A DNA stretch of 64,000 bases from Bolinopsis microptera (GCF_026151205.1 NC_087081.1:17778859-17842858), one strand, 5' to 3'; positions 45,001 to 48,604 are shown, counted from the stretch's first letter. Notes: generated by a model not told the origin, from the sequence alone. Numbers and translations are program-made.

Positions 45001-45311
45001 TTCTTCTTGAGATTTAGATGAGTAAGTACAAATTTTGTGTCCAAGTTTGATCCTACTTTAAATGGGTGTTTATTGATTTATTTTTAATTGAGCATTGTGT
45101 TTTACATTATAAGCTATATAGAACTTACAATTAGTAGGTTAGTGGTAATCTTGAAGTACCTTGTGTTACATTTAAAAACTCACCTTTCAGGGTAGGACTC
45201 AAACAGTTTGTTGAGAAGAGTACTCTTCCCACACCCAGAAGGTCCGGTGATCACAATGAGATATTTAGAGGGAGCACATGCTGCTGCACCCATTGTTTTT
45301 CTTGCTAACAT
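5487..45311 (-). CDS. GUK1: guanylate kinase, five coding exons across 40 kb
   Basis: Guanylate kinase converts GMP (or dGMP) and ATP to GDP and ADP; it is a cytosolic enzyme of purine nucleotide salvage and synthesis. Five minus-strand exons (45311-45184, 35845-35758, 29938-29792, 12736-12599, 5609-5487) join in phase to 207 residues plus stop, close to the roughly 200 usual for the family. All junctions are GT/AG. Visible residues are the P-loop GPSGCGKS (23-30), [10 protein letters not shown] with Arg53 and Arg56 for GMP, Tyr65, Glu84, Tyr93-Gly-Thr-Ser96, Asp113 in LDIELQGV, lid arginines in RLRDRNTE (147-151) and IVNDNLD near the C terminus. Colinearity with animal and yeast enzymes holds across every junction. 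Introns are 9.3, 5.8, 17.1 and 7.0 kb and packed with repeats. Met7 is an alternative start. The coordinates given are the gene span, not continuous coding sequence. Confidence 0.93.
5735..6425. repeat. 17-bp AT-rich minisatellite
   Basis: Units of GATATGTATTGTAATGT and shorter variants (AATGTGTATTTTAATGTA), about 40 copies. It lies in GUK1 intron 4, about 125 bases from exon 5. The same repeat type resumes at 8941-9000 on the far side of the Penelope-like element, showing that the element inserted into the array. Confidence 0.9.
6439..8927 (+). mobile_element. Penelope-like retroelement insertion
   Basis: The insertion is flanked by an exact 13-bp direct repeat ATAATACGTTATA at 6426-6438 and 8928-8940, read as a target-site duplication. 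It encodes one long RT plus GIY-YIG ORF. The ORF is preceded by an in-frame stop only 30 bases upstream of its ATG, and its protein is shorter at the N terminus than full Penelope-like proteins, so the copy is probably 5' truncated. It sits in GUK1 intron 4 in the orientation opposite to the gene. Confidence 0.85.
6480..8567 (+). CDS. Penelope-like reverse transcriptase with GIY-YIG endonuclease
   Basis: The 695-residue ORF has no internal stop. RT landmarks include [10 protein letters not shown] (25-34), motif [12 protein letters not shown] with Asp203, [14 protein letters not shown] (motif B), motif C FVDD with Asp306-Asp307, then FLDIQYKF and [12 protein letters not shown] followed by [20 protein letters not shown], a pattern typical of Penelope-like elements. 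The C-terminal part has [10 protein letters not shown] and, from about residue 573, [11 protein letters not shown]…[17 protein letters not shown], a GIY-YIG nuclease. The family copies RNA at a nick made by its own nuclease. Both catalytic domains look intact, but the N-terminal region appears missing, so activity is doubtful. Confidence 0.92.
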   Translation: MNRYESEGYMWLKKAVKDGLIAITSADKGGAIIIVTPQIIKDITSAKVEDPLRYRPLQTDPTGSLRGRLLELWSSGLERKYVSGEQSKCVVGLIQKSDRDTLSQSTSDLVKPDIPYGYPLLKIHKLTETEIREKKIPPSRFVTDLSRGVTARSDKFVVWKWLGPLARDYCIDLVKDSTAALIKLEELAASGQVVDTWISFSIDIVSLYDSLQHSLVMSALDDAMESCRPDWSEEFRTWLKGLIQLSFDSAVLKNADNWYEVVNGVPTGGINSVDCGNIALFFVLKSLVYDPVVRPEELKNLDRFVDDISGQGMWRGSMIGFEEWVGSLRSKMVDNYGLDITYEVKPITEFTQFLDIQYKFVGGRLTTDLFRKPTDANRYLEFSSFHPRHTFRSIVFSQALRYRRIINDDVLLDERLAELQLFFERSSYPTDMVREVISDVRSIPRTLQYKAKDQGPPSFTPWIVTFGAGYEETKEKAKEASNIISNSRTWSSENPERIPKLQVVTRRAPNLKDTLFKRKKLALGSESRTTDPCTKPGEKKKGRPCQTCHLVSGNSMVSNNGHSVRTQGGNCKTRNIVYGATCKLCTVNNVYVGKTVTSLSQRVNGHRSKYYEILEASSKGNVESHRVFDDENVLGAHLFSVHNLRERSVFNESFHFDILCSTSPDNIRKSEQFYINKLKTLYPFGLNNVNSVSGS
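9057..9172. repeat. tandem duplicate, each copy with a hairpin
   Basis: Two consecutive copies, each with stem CTGTACTGC and GCAGTACAG around loop ATTGTCA (9064-9088, 9118-9142), followed by CTTAACCTACTTGCTATTAT. The second stem is longer because AATTC precedes it and GAATT follows it. Confidence 0.8.
9870..9933. repeat. two palindromes centred on CCATGG
   Basis: A perfect 22-bp palindrome (ACTAGTTACC then its mirror) is followed within 40 bases by a second copy with the same core TAGTTACCATGGTAACTA. No protein-coding context. Confidence 0.8.
10263..12509. repeat. 22-bp minisatellite, about 102 copies, with 726-bp higher-order repeat
   Basis: The unit is CAGTGTACTGTAGCCT plus AGCAAC or GTAAAC, so two main unit types alternate irregularly. 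Rare marker variants (GTGAACTG, GTGCACTG, CATTGCACTG, CAGGGTACTG) recur in the same order 726 bases later (for example 10701 and 11427), showing a 33-unit segment was duplicated inside the array. Short open frames on the minus strand are by-products. The array ends about 90 bases from exon 4, just inside intron 4. Confidence 0.95.
12599..12736 (-). CDS. GUK1: GUK1 coding exon 4
   Basis: The acceptor is CCTTCATTGTGCAG before 12736; the donor AAA|GTAAGG follows 12599. It has 46 codons, phase 0 at both ends, [19 protein letters not shown] then [13 protein letters not shown] and [11 protein letters not shown]. This is the strand and lid segment of guanylate kinase (yeast has FLFIAPPS…KRLEGRGTETEES), including the arginines that close over the phosphates. 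The open frame runs past the donor into intron sequence, which is not coding. Confidence 0.93.
12846..13082. mobile_element. MITE with TTAA target duplication
   Basis: TTAA at 12842-12845 and 13083-13086 flank a 237-bp segment whose ends are inverted: GGGGG…GGAAATATTCTCAAAATC on the left, GATTTTGAGAATATTTCC…CCCCC on the right. No ORF. TTAA targets are typical of piggyBac and Kolobok superfamilies; the superfamily is not assigned. It lies in GUK1 intron 3. Confidence 0.85.
13318..26422. repeat. 36-bp satellite array, about 364 copies (13.1 kb)
   Basis: The unit contains GGATCAGGGAGTATGACAC then ACATAACAAGTAAGTAA. Because 36 is a multiple of three, minus-strand frames stay open for thousands of codons, but the product is a 12-residue repeat ([12 protein letters not shown]) and there is no reason to call it a gene. 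The commonest variant is GTATG to GAATG; GTAGGGATC variants cluster at 17300-17810. Irregular units occur at 14871-14935, 17180 and 26320-26350. From about 20300 to 25860 roughly 150 units appear identical. It fills most of GUK1 intron 3. Confidence 0.97.
26423..26480 (+). repeat. interspersed repeat copy, also at 43629-43700
   Basis: CCGGCATGCGCAGGGATT then ATATTTCAATTTTT, followed by an ACGC…GGAAAAAT block, matches 43629-43700 with few changes. It begins exactly where the 36-bp array stops. Family unknown. Confidence 0.8.
26481..27769. other. intron 3 sequence, hairpin-rich, no exon seen
   Basis: It includes the hairpin chain at 26818-26943, two TCACGTGA-containing repeats (27095-27155) and a T-rich tract (27460-27515). 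A block at 26690-26765 shares AACTAATTGCACTGTTTTG-like words with 29070-29105. No conserved coding sequence is visible. Confidence 0.5.
26818..26943. repeat. chain of four consecutive hairpins
   Basis: In order: AGCACCTCGTAAAAT against ATTTTAC…GAGGTGCT (26818-26875); GATTCAAGT-ATTG-ACTTGAATC (26876-26897); ACTACCT-G-AGGTAGT (26899-26913); TTTAGCGACC…GGTCGCTAAA (26913-26943). The stems abut almost without spacers. It may be part of a MITE or a structured transcript; unclassified. Confidence 0.75.
27770..28165. repeat. degenerate ~90-bp tandem repeats with CTCCTCGTTTATCGGGAG
   Basis: Four copies of the motif (near 27867, 27965, 28052 and 28136), each preceded at similar distance by a CTTGTTTCAGACAG-like word. 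The motif itself can fold (CTCC…GGAG). Spurious short frames cross it. Confidence 0.7.
28398..28592. mobile_element. MITE with GTCGTTCACATATTACG inverted ends and internal poly-G
   Basis: The left end GGTCGTTCACATATTACG is mirrored by CGTAATATGTGAACGACC at the right, and a second partial right end (CGTAATATGTGAACGATCC) follows immediately. A 34-base G run lies at 28431-28464. ATAG flanks both sides and may be a target duplication. No ORF. Confidence 0.8.
28593..29147. other. AT-rich intron 3 sequence with one long hairpin
   Basis: It holds an imperfect hairpin at 28821-28882 (ACAATGCCGT…ACGGCATTGT, ~60 nt). No exon recognised. Confidence 0.5.
29148..29339. mobile_element. three-armed cruciform element with CTCGGC-type loops
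   Basis: The outer arms GTTATACGTGAATCTAACTG… (29148-29186) and …CAGTTAGATTAGCGTATATAAC (29300-29339) are inverted. Between them lie three sub-hairpins, each containing ACTCGGCTGCGCCTCGTG or ACTCGGCTTCGCCTCGTG (29190-29222, 29226-29260, 29265-29296). The layout looks like a fold-back or MITE-type element. The open frame crossing it is not a gene. Confidence 0.78.
29530..29787. repeat. 21-bp AT minisatellite touching the exon 3 donor
   Basis: About twelve copies of CAGTAATTATTACTAATTAT(A). The last unit ends about 4 bases from the GUK1 exon 3 donor (29792|29791), so the start of intron 3, read on the minus strand, is the repeat itself. Confidence 0.9.
29792..29938 (-). CDS. GUK1: GUK1 coding exon 3
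   Basis: The acceptor is TTCATATCTCAG before 29938; the donor CAG|GTGATG follows 29792. It has 49 codons, phase 0: [16 protein letters not shown], then [12 protein letters not shown] and [13 protein letters not shown]. These match the guanylate kinase GMP-binding segment (family pattern GDFIEHAEF…NLYGTSK…DVDLQGV). The acceptor lies inside a 54-bp tandem repeat, so five further in-frame acceptors lie upstream. Confidence 0.93.
29923..30246 (-). repeat. 54-bp tandem repeat (six copies) carrying the exon 3 acceptor
   Basis: Copies start at 29923, 29977, 30031, 30085, 30139 and 30193. On the minus strand each reads ATGCAGCAGCTAATTGA then AT-rich sequence and …TTCATATCTCAG, so each contains a usable-looking acceptor at 29938 + 54k. 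Translated, each unit is [18 protein letters not shown] (18 residues) with no stop, so using a more distal acceptor inserts multiples of 18 residues without changing frame. Confidence 0.92.
30247..31440 (-). repeat. higher-order duplication of acceptor repeat plus adjoining intron
   Basis: The block (54-bp units, then TTCTGGGT-AACAGTAACTAGG, then CTAGAAAACCCGTGGTCAC, then 37-bp units) recurs about every 0.5 kb: landmarks at 30247, 30793 and 31299, and junction TTGAATATATCAG at 30620 and 31138. Copies two and three contain poly-C runs of ~15-18 inside a 54-bp unit. These are decoy acceptors within intron 2. Confidence 0.85.
30376..32975. repeat. 37-bp minisatellite arrays of intron 2
   Basis: The unit AATAGATCAGTAGCAGGG then TTTAGTTGTTACTTATTGT occurs in blocks at 30376-30625, 30925-31140, 31930-32975 and a remnant at 35600-35645. 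The block at 31930-32975 and the remnant at 35600 were one array before a transposon inserted between them. The interval 31441-31929 is a non-array spacer, described separately. Confidence 0.92.
31441..31929. repeat. interspersed repeat between minisatellite blocks
   Basis: Clean counterpart of the degraded copy at 4110-4335. It contains CACGTGCACGTGCG and GTTACCATGGTTAC. No ORF; family unknown. Confidence 0.65.
33314..33919 (-). pseudogene. transposon ORF, C-terminal segment
   Basis: A 201-codon open frame inside the TIR transposon. It has an acidic stretch ([22 protein letters not shown]) and then [32 protein letters not shown]. It overlaps the preceding ORF (33894-34814) by 26 bases in another frame, which suggests one protein broken by a frameshift. 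I do not recognise the family. Confidence 0.5.
33894..34814 (-). pseudogene. transposase-like ORF, central segment
   Basis: A 306-codon open frame starting [17 protein letters not shown] notable segment is [19 protein letters not shown] followed by [21 protein letters not shown], which resembles the C-terminal region of transposase-like proteins seen in invertebrate repeats, but I cannot name the superfamily. It lies between the TIRs and is flanked by other-frame fragments, so the copy is probably frameshifted and inactive. Confidence 0.5.
34865..35194 (-). pseudogene. transposon ORF, upstream segment
   Basis: A 109-codon open frame ([21 protein letters not shown]…) without a good ATG. It continues, in a shifted frame, from the small zinc-finger ORF at 35176-35316, so the two may once have been continuous. 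No domain recognised. Confidence 0.4.
35176..35316 (-). pseudogene. short zinc-ribbon-like ORF at transposon 5' end
   Basis: 46 codons from ATG at 35316: [18 protein letters not shown], then RCKKCKDDK…DWECRKIT and TGA. CxxC…CxxC spacing suggests a small zinc-binding module, probably the N terminus of the transposon protein. Too short to be sure. Confidence 0.45.
35704..35757 (-). promoter_or_regulatory. GUK1: in-frame alternative donor extension of GUK1 exon 2
   Basis: A 54-bp tandem duplication (copies starting 35685 and 35739) includes the end of exon 2 and its donor. The second donor AAG|GTAGGT lies at 35704, exactly 54 bases beyond the first. Using it would add 18 residues ([18 protein letters not shown]) in frame after Lys72. 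Confidence 0.8.
35758..35845 (-). CDS. GUK1: GUK1 coding exon 2
   Basis: The acceptor is ACATTTGGCAG before 35845; the donor TCTAAG|GTAGGT follows 35758. It is 88 bases, completing the split Arg43 codon from exon 1 and ending in phase 0. It encodes [18 protein letters not shown] then [12 protein letters not shown], matching the family GMP-binding motif [13 protein letters not shown]. Confidence 0.94.
35846..36008. other. intron 1 sequence next to exon 2
   Basis: Unremarkable AT-rich intron. It ends at the TGGCT target duplication (36004-36008). Confidence 0.5.
36428..38020 (+). CDS. LINE ORF1: AlkB-like dioxygenase plus SGNH-hydrolase-like domain
   Basis: 530 codons (the true start may be the later ATG near 36479). 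Residues ~150-318 look like an AlkB-family 2OG-Fe(II) dioxygenase: HSDD (His235, Asp237), FDHAVPP (His294) and RISLTFR (Arg308, Arg314), which fit the iron triad and 2-oxoglutarate motif. Residues ~340-500 look like an SGNH/GDSL-type esterase: ILSDSKN (Ser347), SAGINDI (Asn396) and DGLHLN (Asp479, His482). Esterase domains are known in ORF1 of CR1-like LINEs; AlkB domains repair alkylated nucleic acid. It lies 0.8 kb upstream of ORF2 on the same strand. The role in retrotransposition is inferred only. Confidence 0.82.
   Translation: MPTTIFLYVVGNPLSFQMVPRNRPAKAGNLTIFGLEATEDDLQLCKQSKQKMLRAHILDSHKCTSTLTETTDKLISLTQIFSRSSTDAMTGLQNTVSEAQSLVQSLRDHSAHPPTQPTTTLPEIPAPPTPVQTVEQPFSKLETGDQLQRFDFKRLDSELTYDKVFSNRKVAYFGDAPYKYLGGYHRAKQLDPETYLAEILVAVDDVCKTNNINYKDFNSCMITKYESHVSCIPPHSDDESCIVPDSTILTISLGGKRDLVFRRRPPGEYRDETVTVQHGDCYTMTRKSQDLFDHAVPPQTQADFEGPRISLTFRQLASAHSRKSSSHQLRPLPHHKVNQTKRVLILSDSKNCNFDCSQFRSPVIAFRENLFFLRDLKEHRESIQQADIVLISAGINDIQKNRASAVLLHNHIRSFIEQFPRTMFLFDAVSPLSIHADRFNTHNDIIQYLNELMFKCSLHHDNFRLFDNSSFSLAHLARDGLHLNYIGQSVLSDCWVNCVLIGLGFRRGPLPLREHFKRMISYPIPGHFGT
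38021..38847. other. LINE inter-ORF spacer
   Basis: AT-rich spacer between ORF1 and ORF2. It contains about five TGTACATTTGACTC-type tandem units at 38478-38552. No conserved ORF. Confidence 0.6.
38848..42507 (+). CDS. LINE ORF2: PHD finger, APE endonuclease, reverse transcriptase
   Basis: The ORF is an uninterrupted 1219 codons. The N terminus is a full PHD-type zinc finger (Cys7, Cys10, Cys23, Cys26, His31, Cys34, Cys54, Cys57 with Trp52), followed by a second Cys-rich module (~88-130). The AP-type endonuclease has TLNIRG, NETN, GDFNVD (Asp362) and LSDH (His430). RT motifs include [34 protein letters not shown] and YADD (Asp910-Asp911), then a C-terminal region [13 protein letters not shown]…[10 protein letters not shown] typical of CR1/L2-group LINEs. 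Target-primed reverse transcription is the expected mechanism. All visible catalytic motifs are intact, so the copy may be young. Confidence 0.93.
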   Translation: MNESQRCNKCNTRIPKARSFLICSHCDKIKHMKCMKLSKSEAKIIVDSGSAWICYDCISSALPVNACPSAKPPRQGPVIGPKFKVQCTCCNGWIYSPANLKTCHWCESKVHTKCHSDLLGCRNCCENMIPGYYVHCYQLYSLHTHTHTGVIHNPYDRYQLINEIGNTIDQDQELEYWNEISDILVSCNYMEPTNVSSSGPCDLKIFTLNIRGLLKNVDKLREDIFTYSKYDVLCFNETNLLQDKLPNGINDLVLEGFYEPLLRDPIRSSGRGGGLAIYINTRVCESENIEKFFPQNFDVTDKSGEFMLVKLHNCKGFNKTKIIVNIYRSPASKNPDNFNKLIDSLLHGMERHSRKHTILVGDFNVDLTHYDTDKHCQNLIETMTKYGFFQLVSRPTRITDHSATLIDHVYSNNVQHTHSCNVITVDLSDHLATLVTISLGQYSHIAGSRNKRHRVDHGMNIEKRMFNESNNLKFIELIGSEMWEEVTRENCADEQYNKFIEIYGQHYDEAYPVKTNHVRRKFERQDPKPFMLPWLEIACARKNKLFHAKIVDPTEENYKAYKKHKAFCDKHVNKAKDKYYKTQFDKYKDCSKKQWQLINTLLGRKSKSHNKIKLQNADGNIINSDSDVAEHFNSYFSNIATKIKDAISARTVFDPGGFKHYLSSPASQSMFVRPTTESEVEQIISKLKNKSTQDTKIEPLKIVKDCPSFCKVLSIIINTSFSQGIFPSSLKIAKVIPIHKGGSKSDATNYRPISLLCTFSKLYEKLMHNRVMDFLDKKGSLFEGQYGFRPGRSCEHALLDAQHTILNSLAKKEVALLLLVDFSKAFDVLSHDVLIDKLQHYGIRGQALQWFKSYLSTRQQYVCLNGIKSALKPITYGVPQGSIMGPLLFLIYINDMPNINSMIKFILYADDANIIIKGKNANDVIQKFNQFSHEFVRWVDCNGLALNLKKTCYMLFGVRNTDNTPNIHIADTQLERKREARFLGVIMDDKLTWSKHIAAVRSKMMRYVGIMYKIKRHLSIQIRLQIYQSFVQSHLNFCSIVWGFAAKNHIESLFSRQKQGIRAVMPGHINYFYKDGRLPEHTKQFFNNNGILTVHSVIVKNTLILMHRIKHFRSSVPQQICMTIPENAPTANSDHVTAASWLAEYNTTHFRSSMFFKGPLLSIYAVNANVSTLPTLFSINLFKSATKRMLLNLQSENDDDTWPSFLLHNIPGLRRSQRV
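42508..43444. other. LINE 3' region and right part of the CACAGTG element
   Basis: The LINE 3' UTR ends near 42946-42985 (AATAAA followed by T-rich tracts). From about 43020 the sequence belongs to the CACAGTG element, whose terminal ~400 bases are shared in inverted orientation with 63742-64000 (for example ATGCAAAAAACCG and TTTTTCACTG). Confidence 0.6.
43716..43960. repeat. 70-bp inverted repeat with ~105-base loop
   Basis: The left arm (43716-43785) ends TTTTAGTACCAA; the right arm (43891-43960) starts TTGGTACTAAAA. Both contain ACAGAATCGTAATCAG or its complement. Probably a fold-back MITE. Confidence 0.82.
44515..44578. repeat. GGTGTATCTCCCCTTAAG palindrome cluster
   Basis: TTTTGGTGTATGTCCCC meets its near-perfect mirror at CTTAAG, and a third half-copy (TTTTTGGTGTATCTCCCC) follows at once. 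The core CCCCTTAAGGGG could be joined TTAA-type transposon ends. Confidence 0.7.
44835..45060 (-). pseudogene. LINE RT C-terminal fragment
   Basis: The minus-strand frame reads [17 protein letters not shown] then [20 protein letters not shown], the pattern seen after the RT domain in L2/CR1-like LINEs (FHLRNI…VHAF…LDYCN). It then breaks down and ends at an AT palindrome. A short dead copy. Confidence 0.72.
45184..45311 (-). CDS. GUK1: GUK1 coding exon 1 (start and P-loop)
   Basis: ATG at 45311 is preceded by an in-frame TAA two codons upstream, fixing this as the earliest start unless a 5' exon is spliced in at a nearby AG. 42 codons plus two bases: [20 protein letters not shown], then [22 protein letters not shown]. 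The P-loop GPSGCGKS binds ATP. The donor GAAAG|GTGAG follows 45184. The start at Met7 would give an N terminus closer to the family norm. Confidence 0.92.
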
Positions 45312-45924
45312 TTCTTAGCTCTTGGTAAGAGGGACAGTTATTGTATAGAATACCAAACATACAGTCTTATGATCTATGGAAATATTTTGCTGCATAATAC
45401 AATCCCAGAGTAAGTCCTCTGAATTGAATTGAAAAGTTCCTCCTGGCAAGCCAGGAAGGTGCGCCCCAAATAAGCATAGATGAAGGGGCCTCTGGGGGTC
45501 TCGGTCTGTGCAATCTAAAGAACTGTAAACTGGACTAGCGGGCTGGACAGCCTCAATAAAGGGGTGACCCAGGTTCAAGAAAACAACAAATTTCAAGAAA
45601 ACAACAAATTTTTATTTAAATCAATTATAGCAACAATTTGAAAAACTTTAAAGTTCTTCTATTACCATGGAATATACTACGGGTATGGTGACTTGGGCTA
45701 TTGAGTTGTTAAGTAGATTAAGATCAGGTTGTCAGATATTTGATAAATCCGCTCTGTGACGTCACTTAATTATTATCAAAACAAATTGAATAACATTCTG
45801 TTATCATGGGAAAAATGTTTAATGGAGCGCGCTAATTGATTATGTGCCTTTTGTAGGATGGGCACATGACTCGTGTAGTTGATGTTTAACTGTGGTCACT
45901 GGTCATGTGTCTGTGCGTGCGTGA
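45312..45924. other. region upstream of GUK1, promoter not recognised
   Basis: Expected to contain the GUK1 5' UTR and promoter (reading right to left). I see a short direct repeat TTTCAAGAAAACAACAAA (45572-45610) but no clear TATA box or initiator. The open frame 45315-45596 shows no conserved features. Confidence 0.4.
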
Positions 45925-46765
45925 CCAGAGAATAAAAAAACCGAAGAACCACAACTTATTCTGCCTTTACTTAAGGAATATGCCACAGATGAGAGAGATA
46001 TCCTTGAACTCCCTGTTCGATGTGGAGGCCTAGGTATCATCAATCCTGTCAGGATAGCATCTCGTGAATATACATACAGTGGCACTCACTAAAGATCTTG
46101 TGAGTTTAATCAACCAACAAGACCAGGGTATCACCAAGCTGGATATGGGCAAGATGAAAGAAAAGAAAGAAGAATTGAGGAAACAGAAAGAAGAGTTTCT
46201 ATCCCAAAAGTTCAAGATGCTTTATAATTGTGTCAGATCATCTTCTTAAAAACCACGTAACCAAGCAAGAGAGAAGGGAGCTTCAACATGGCTTTCAGCA
46301 TTACCTCTAAAGGACCTAAAAAATGTTCTAAACAAGCAAGAGTTCCAAGACAGCATACGCCTACGCTATGGTTGGAAGTTCCAATGAGTGCCCTCTAAAT
46401 GTGCCTGCGGAAATGTGAACAGTGTCTAGCACGCCCTTGATTGTAAATTAGGTGGATACGTTTCCATGTGCCACAATGCCATATGAGACGCTGCAGCTTT
46501 CTTCCTTCAAGAAGCAAAGTGTAATGATGTAAGGATCTAGAACGTGCACTCCTGCCTGTCCAACAAACTTCATTCTCCAGGAAGACCAACACCCAGGATG
46601 AAGCCCGTCTTGATGTAGCAGCTGTTGGACTGTATGCACCATTTGAAAGAACATTATTTGACATCAGGGTAACTCATCCTAATTGTGACTCAAATACGTT
46701 TAAGCCACTGGATAAAATTTACAGTGCACATGAGAAAGAGAAGAAATATCTATTATATGAGTAGG
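45925..46765 (+). pseudogene. decayed retroelement ORF, 3' part
   Basis: Pieces in shifting frames read LELPVRCGGLGIINPVRIAS, LRYGWK, CACGNVNS-HALDCKLGGY and EARLDVAAVGLYAPFERTLF followed by DIRVTHPN…HEKEKK. The order RCGGLGI…CxCG…H…C..GG…DIRVTHPN…EKEKK recurs in retroelement-derived proteins of invertebrate genomes. Several stops and frameshifts break it, so it is not a functional gene. Confidence 0.65.
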
Positions 46766-47215
46766 GTGAGAATCCCTGCCACGTTTTTGGTCAGTTTCGC
46801 CGGGGCTCATGTCTTTCCTTGAGGGAGCATGAATGTCTACAGAAAAACTAACAAATCCTAGCGAAGTCCAATCCGAACCACATCTTCCATCAGAGGTTGT
46901 GCTGGGTCAGCTGGTTACTGAACGGATTGGCCTGGAGAAAGGCATAGTCCTGTTATTCTCAAGTTAACCATAGAGGGGGTCAGGCGCTGTTCGCTCACAG
47001 CTGGTTCTTGAAGCCAACACCCTCAGCCCCACAGAAGTGGGAGCACTGTCGGTGGTGGCTCACCCAGATAACGGACAGTGTCTCTCCTTCTTTCTTCTTG
47101 GAATTGCATTGGCTACCGATGAGTAATCCGTTGGAGTAAAGTCTGCCGGTGTCCTGGGTGTGATGGATCTGAGTTAGATGGCAGGTTGTGGAGGTGGTAA
47201 TCGTTTCTTCCTAAT

Positions 47216-47242
47216 GCCCTGGTAGTCTTGTACTACCAGGGC
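47216..47242 (+). other. perfect hairpin in LINE 5' region
   Basis: GCCCTGGTAGT-CTTGT-ACTACCAGGGC, an 11-bp perfect stem 310 bases upstream of ORF1. It may be a structured 5' UTR element; function unknown. Confidence 0.65.
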
Positions 47243-47551
47243 TCCTGCGGTCTGGTACGAGGTTAGTTTTATTGTTAGAGATCTAGTGATGTTTGAAATT
47301 TATTAACTCCTTTTAGCTACTTCTCCTTTAGATAAGTATTGCATTCTCTTTTTTCTGCTATACAGTTCTTTACAACACCTCTGTTCATTATAATTCAAAT
47401 TTTTTTCACTCTGAACTATAAATCTCTGGCCTATTAACTGTTTCAGATCCAGATTGCTAGGGTTTACAACGGTGCCACTGAAACATCCTGCTGTTGATCT
47501 CTTATCCGGATCACCCAGTCTCCTCCCGATCCTCCCACACTTCACAACAAG

Positions 47552-48604
47552 ATGCCAACACTGCCCGCCAACTTCCTCGCCTTACTGCAAAACTCATCTC
47601 TTGAAGTAAAGCAACACATGCATACCCTACTTACTCAGAGTATCCTGGACAGTCTGAAAGAGAAAAAGCTTGCTTCTAAAATAGAACGTATAGATGAAAA
47701 GAAGAAGGAAAAGAAAACGAAGAAGGAAACTACTGTTCAAAATGTCTCGTATAGCCCACATGCGCTCGTAGAGCACGTTCCAGTCCTCCCTGGAATGGAT
47801 GAAAATCTATTCAAGAAAATCACAGAAGAATTAGATTTAATGAATCTTGAAGGCAAATCTAAAAAAGTCCACACCCTATGGCTAAGCCCTTCATCAGAAG
47901 ACTACTGCTTTGGTAACATAGTTAACAAGCCACATCCCATCAACAACTTCCCTAGCATCTTTAAGTTGATGGGACTTATTAATGACCTCCCCTCCACCAC
48001 CAACAACATGGATGCTTGCCTTGTTACTAGGTACGACACTCAGCAAGCTAAGTTAAGCCTCCATAAAGACGATGAAGACCTAATAATATCACAGTCCAGC
48101 TCCATTTGCACTTACTCAATAGGGGCTCCACGGTCACTTGAGTTTGTGCTCGATACAACCCAAGTAGAACAACGCACAACTAGGGCCTCTAGGTCAAGGT
48201 CAGCCCAAGAGTTGATTAACGCAGACTTCACCCTTCCTGCCACCAATGGCACACTGAACATCATGAAGCCTGGTGCACAGCAAGTCATGAGGCACAGGAT
48301 TGCCCCAGGAGTTGCACCTTCTGACAATGAAATTTGTTGGAGGTATAGTCTCTCCTTCAGAAAGTTAACCACACCTTCCTCTTCCCCTTCATCTCCTATA
48401 CATCCCTCTCCAAAACTGTTTTACCTTGATGTTTTTTGGGCTTTCTTAGACCGCTATGGATACAGAAACGAGAGATTATTTCCTAAATGTGACAATAGGG
48501 GCTTTTATGATATTCATCCCAGTCCCAAGGCTGGGATGCCAGTGTTGGCAAAGTTCTATCTCAGAATCATACACTCAAAGTGGTTTAATCCATTGGGATA
48601 CTGA
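47552..48604 (+). CDS. LINE ORF1 with AlkB-like dioxygenase domain
   Basis: 350 codons. A lysine-rich N-terminal stretch (EKKKEKKTKKE, ~49-60) may bind RNA. Residues ~105-272 fit an AlkB fold: LHKDDED (His171, Asp173), VMRHRIAPG (His248) and RYSLSFR (Arg264, Arg270). No SGNH domain is visible, unlike the ORF1 at 36428. It is followed by a 0.6-kb spacer and ORF2 on the same strand. The shared domain in two different LINEs suggests it is a regular part of this LINE group rather than a random capture. Confidence 0.78.
   Translation: MPTLPANFLALLQNSSLEVKQHMHTLLTQSILDSLKEKKLASKIERIDEKKKEKKTKKETTVQNVSYSPHALVEHVPVLPGMDENLFKKITEELDLMNLEGKSKKVHTLWLSPSSEDYCFGNIVNKPHPINNFPSIFKLMGLINDLPSTTNNMDACLVTRYDTQQAKLSLHKDDEDLIISQSSSICTYSIGAPRSLEFVLDTTQVEQRTTRASRSRSAQELINADFTLPATNGTLNIMKPGAQQVMRHRIAPGVAPSDNEICWRYSLSFRKLTTPSSSPSSPIHPSPKLFYLDVFWAFLDRYGYRNERLFPKCDNRGFYDIHPSPKAGMPVLAKFYLRIIHSKWFNPLGY

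Larger units (their letters stand above)
43450..45183. other. 5' part of intron 1: small repeats and a LINE fragment
   Basis: Contents are an interspersed repeat (43629-43700, sister of 26423), a 70-bp inverted repeat (43716-43960), CCCCTTAAGGGG palindromes (44515-44578), a short duplicate GATTCTGATAATCCCGGCTCC (44640-44690), an AT palindrome (44789-44831) and a minus-strand LINE fragment (44835-45060). No exon recognised. Confidence 0.6.

Noticed and set aside
47303-47545. 80-codon minus-strand gene
   Set aside because: Antisense to the LINE leader, no conserved features.
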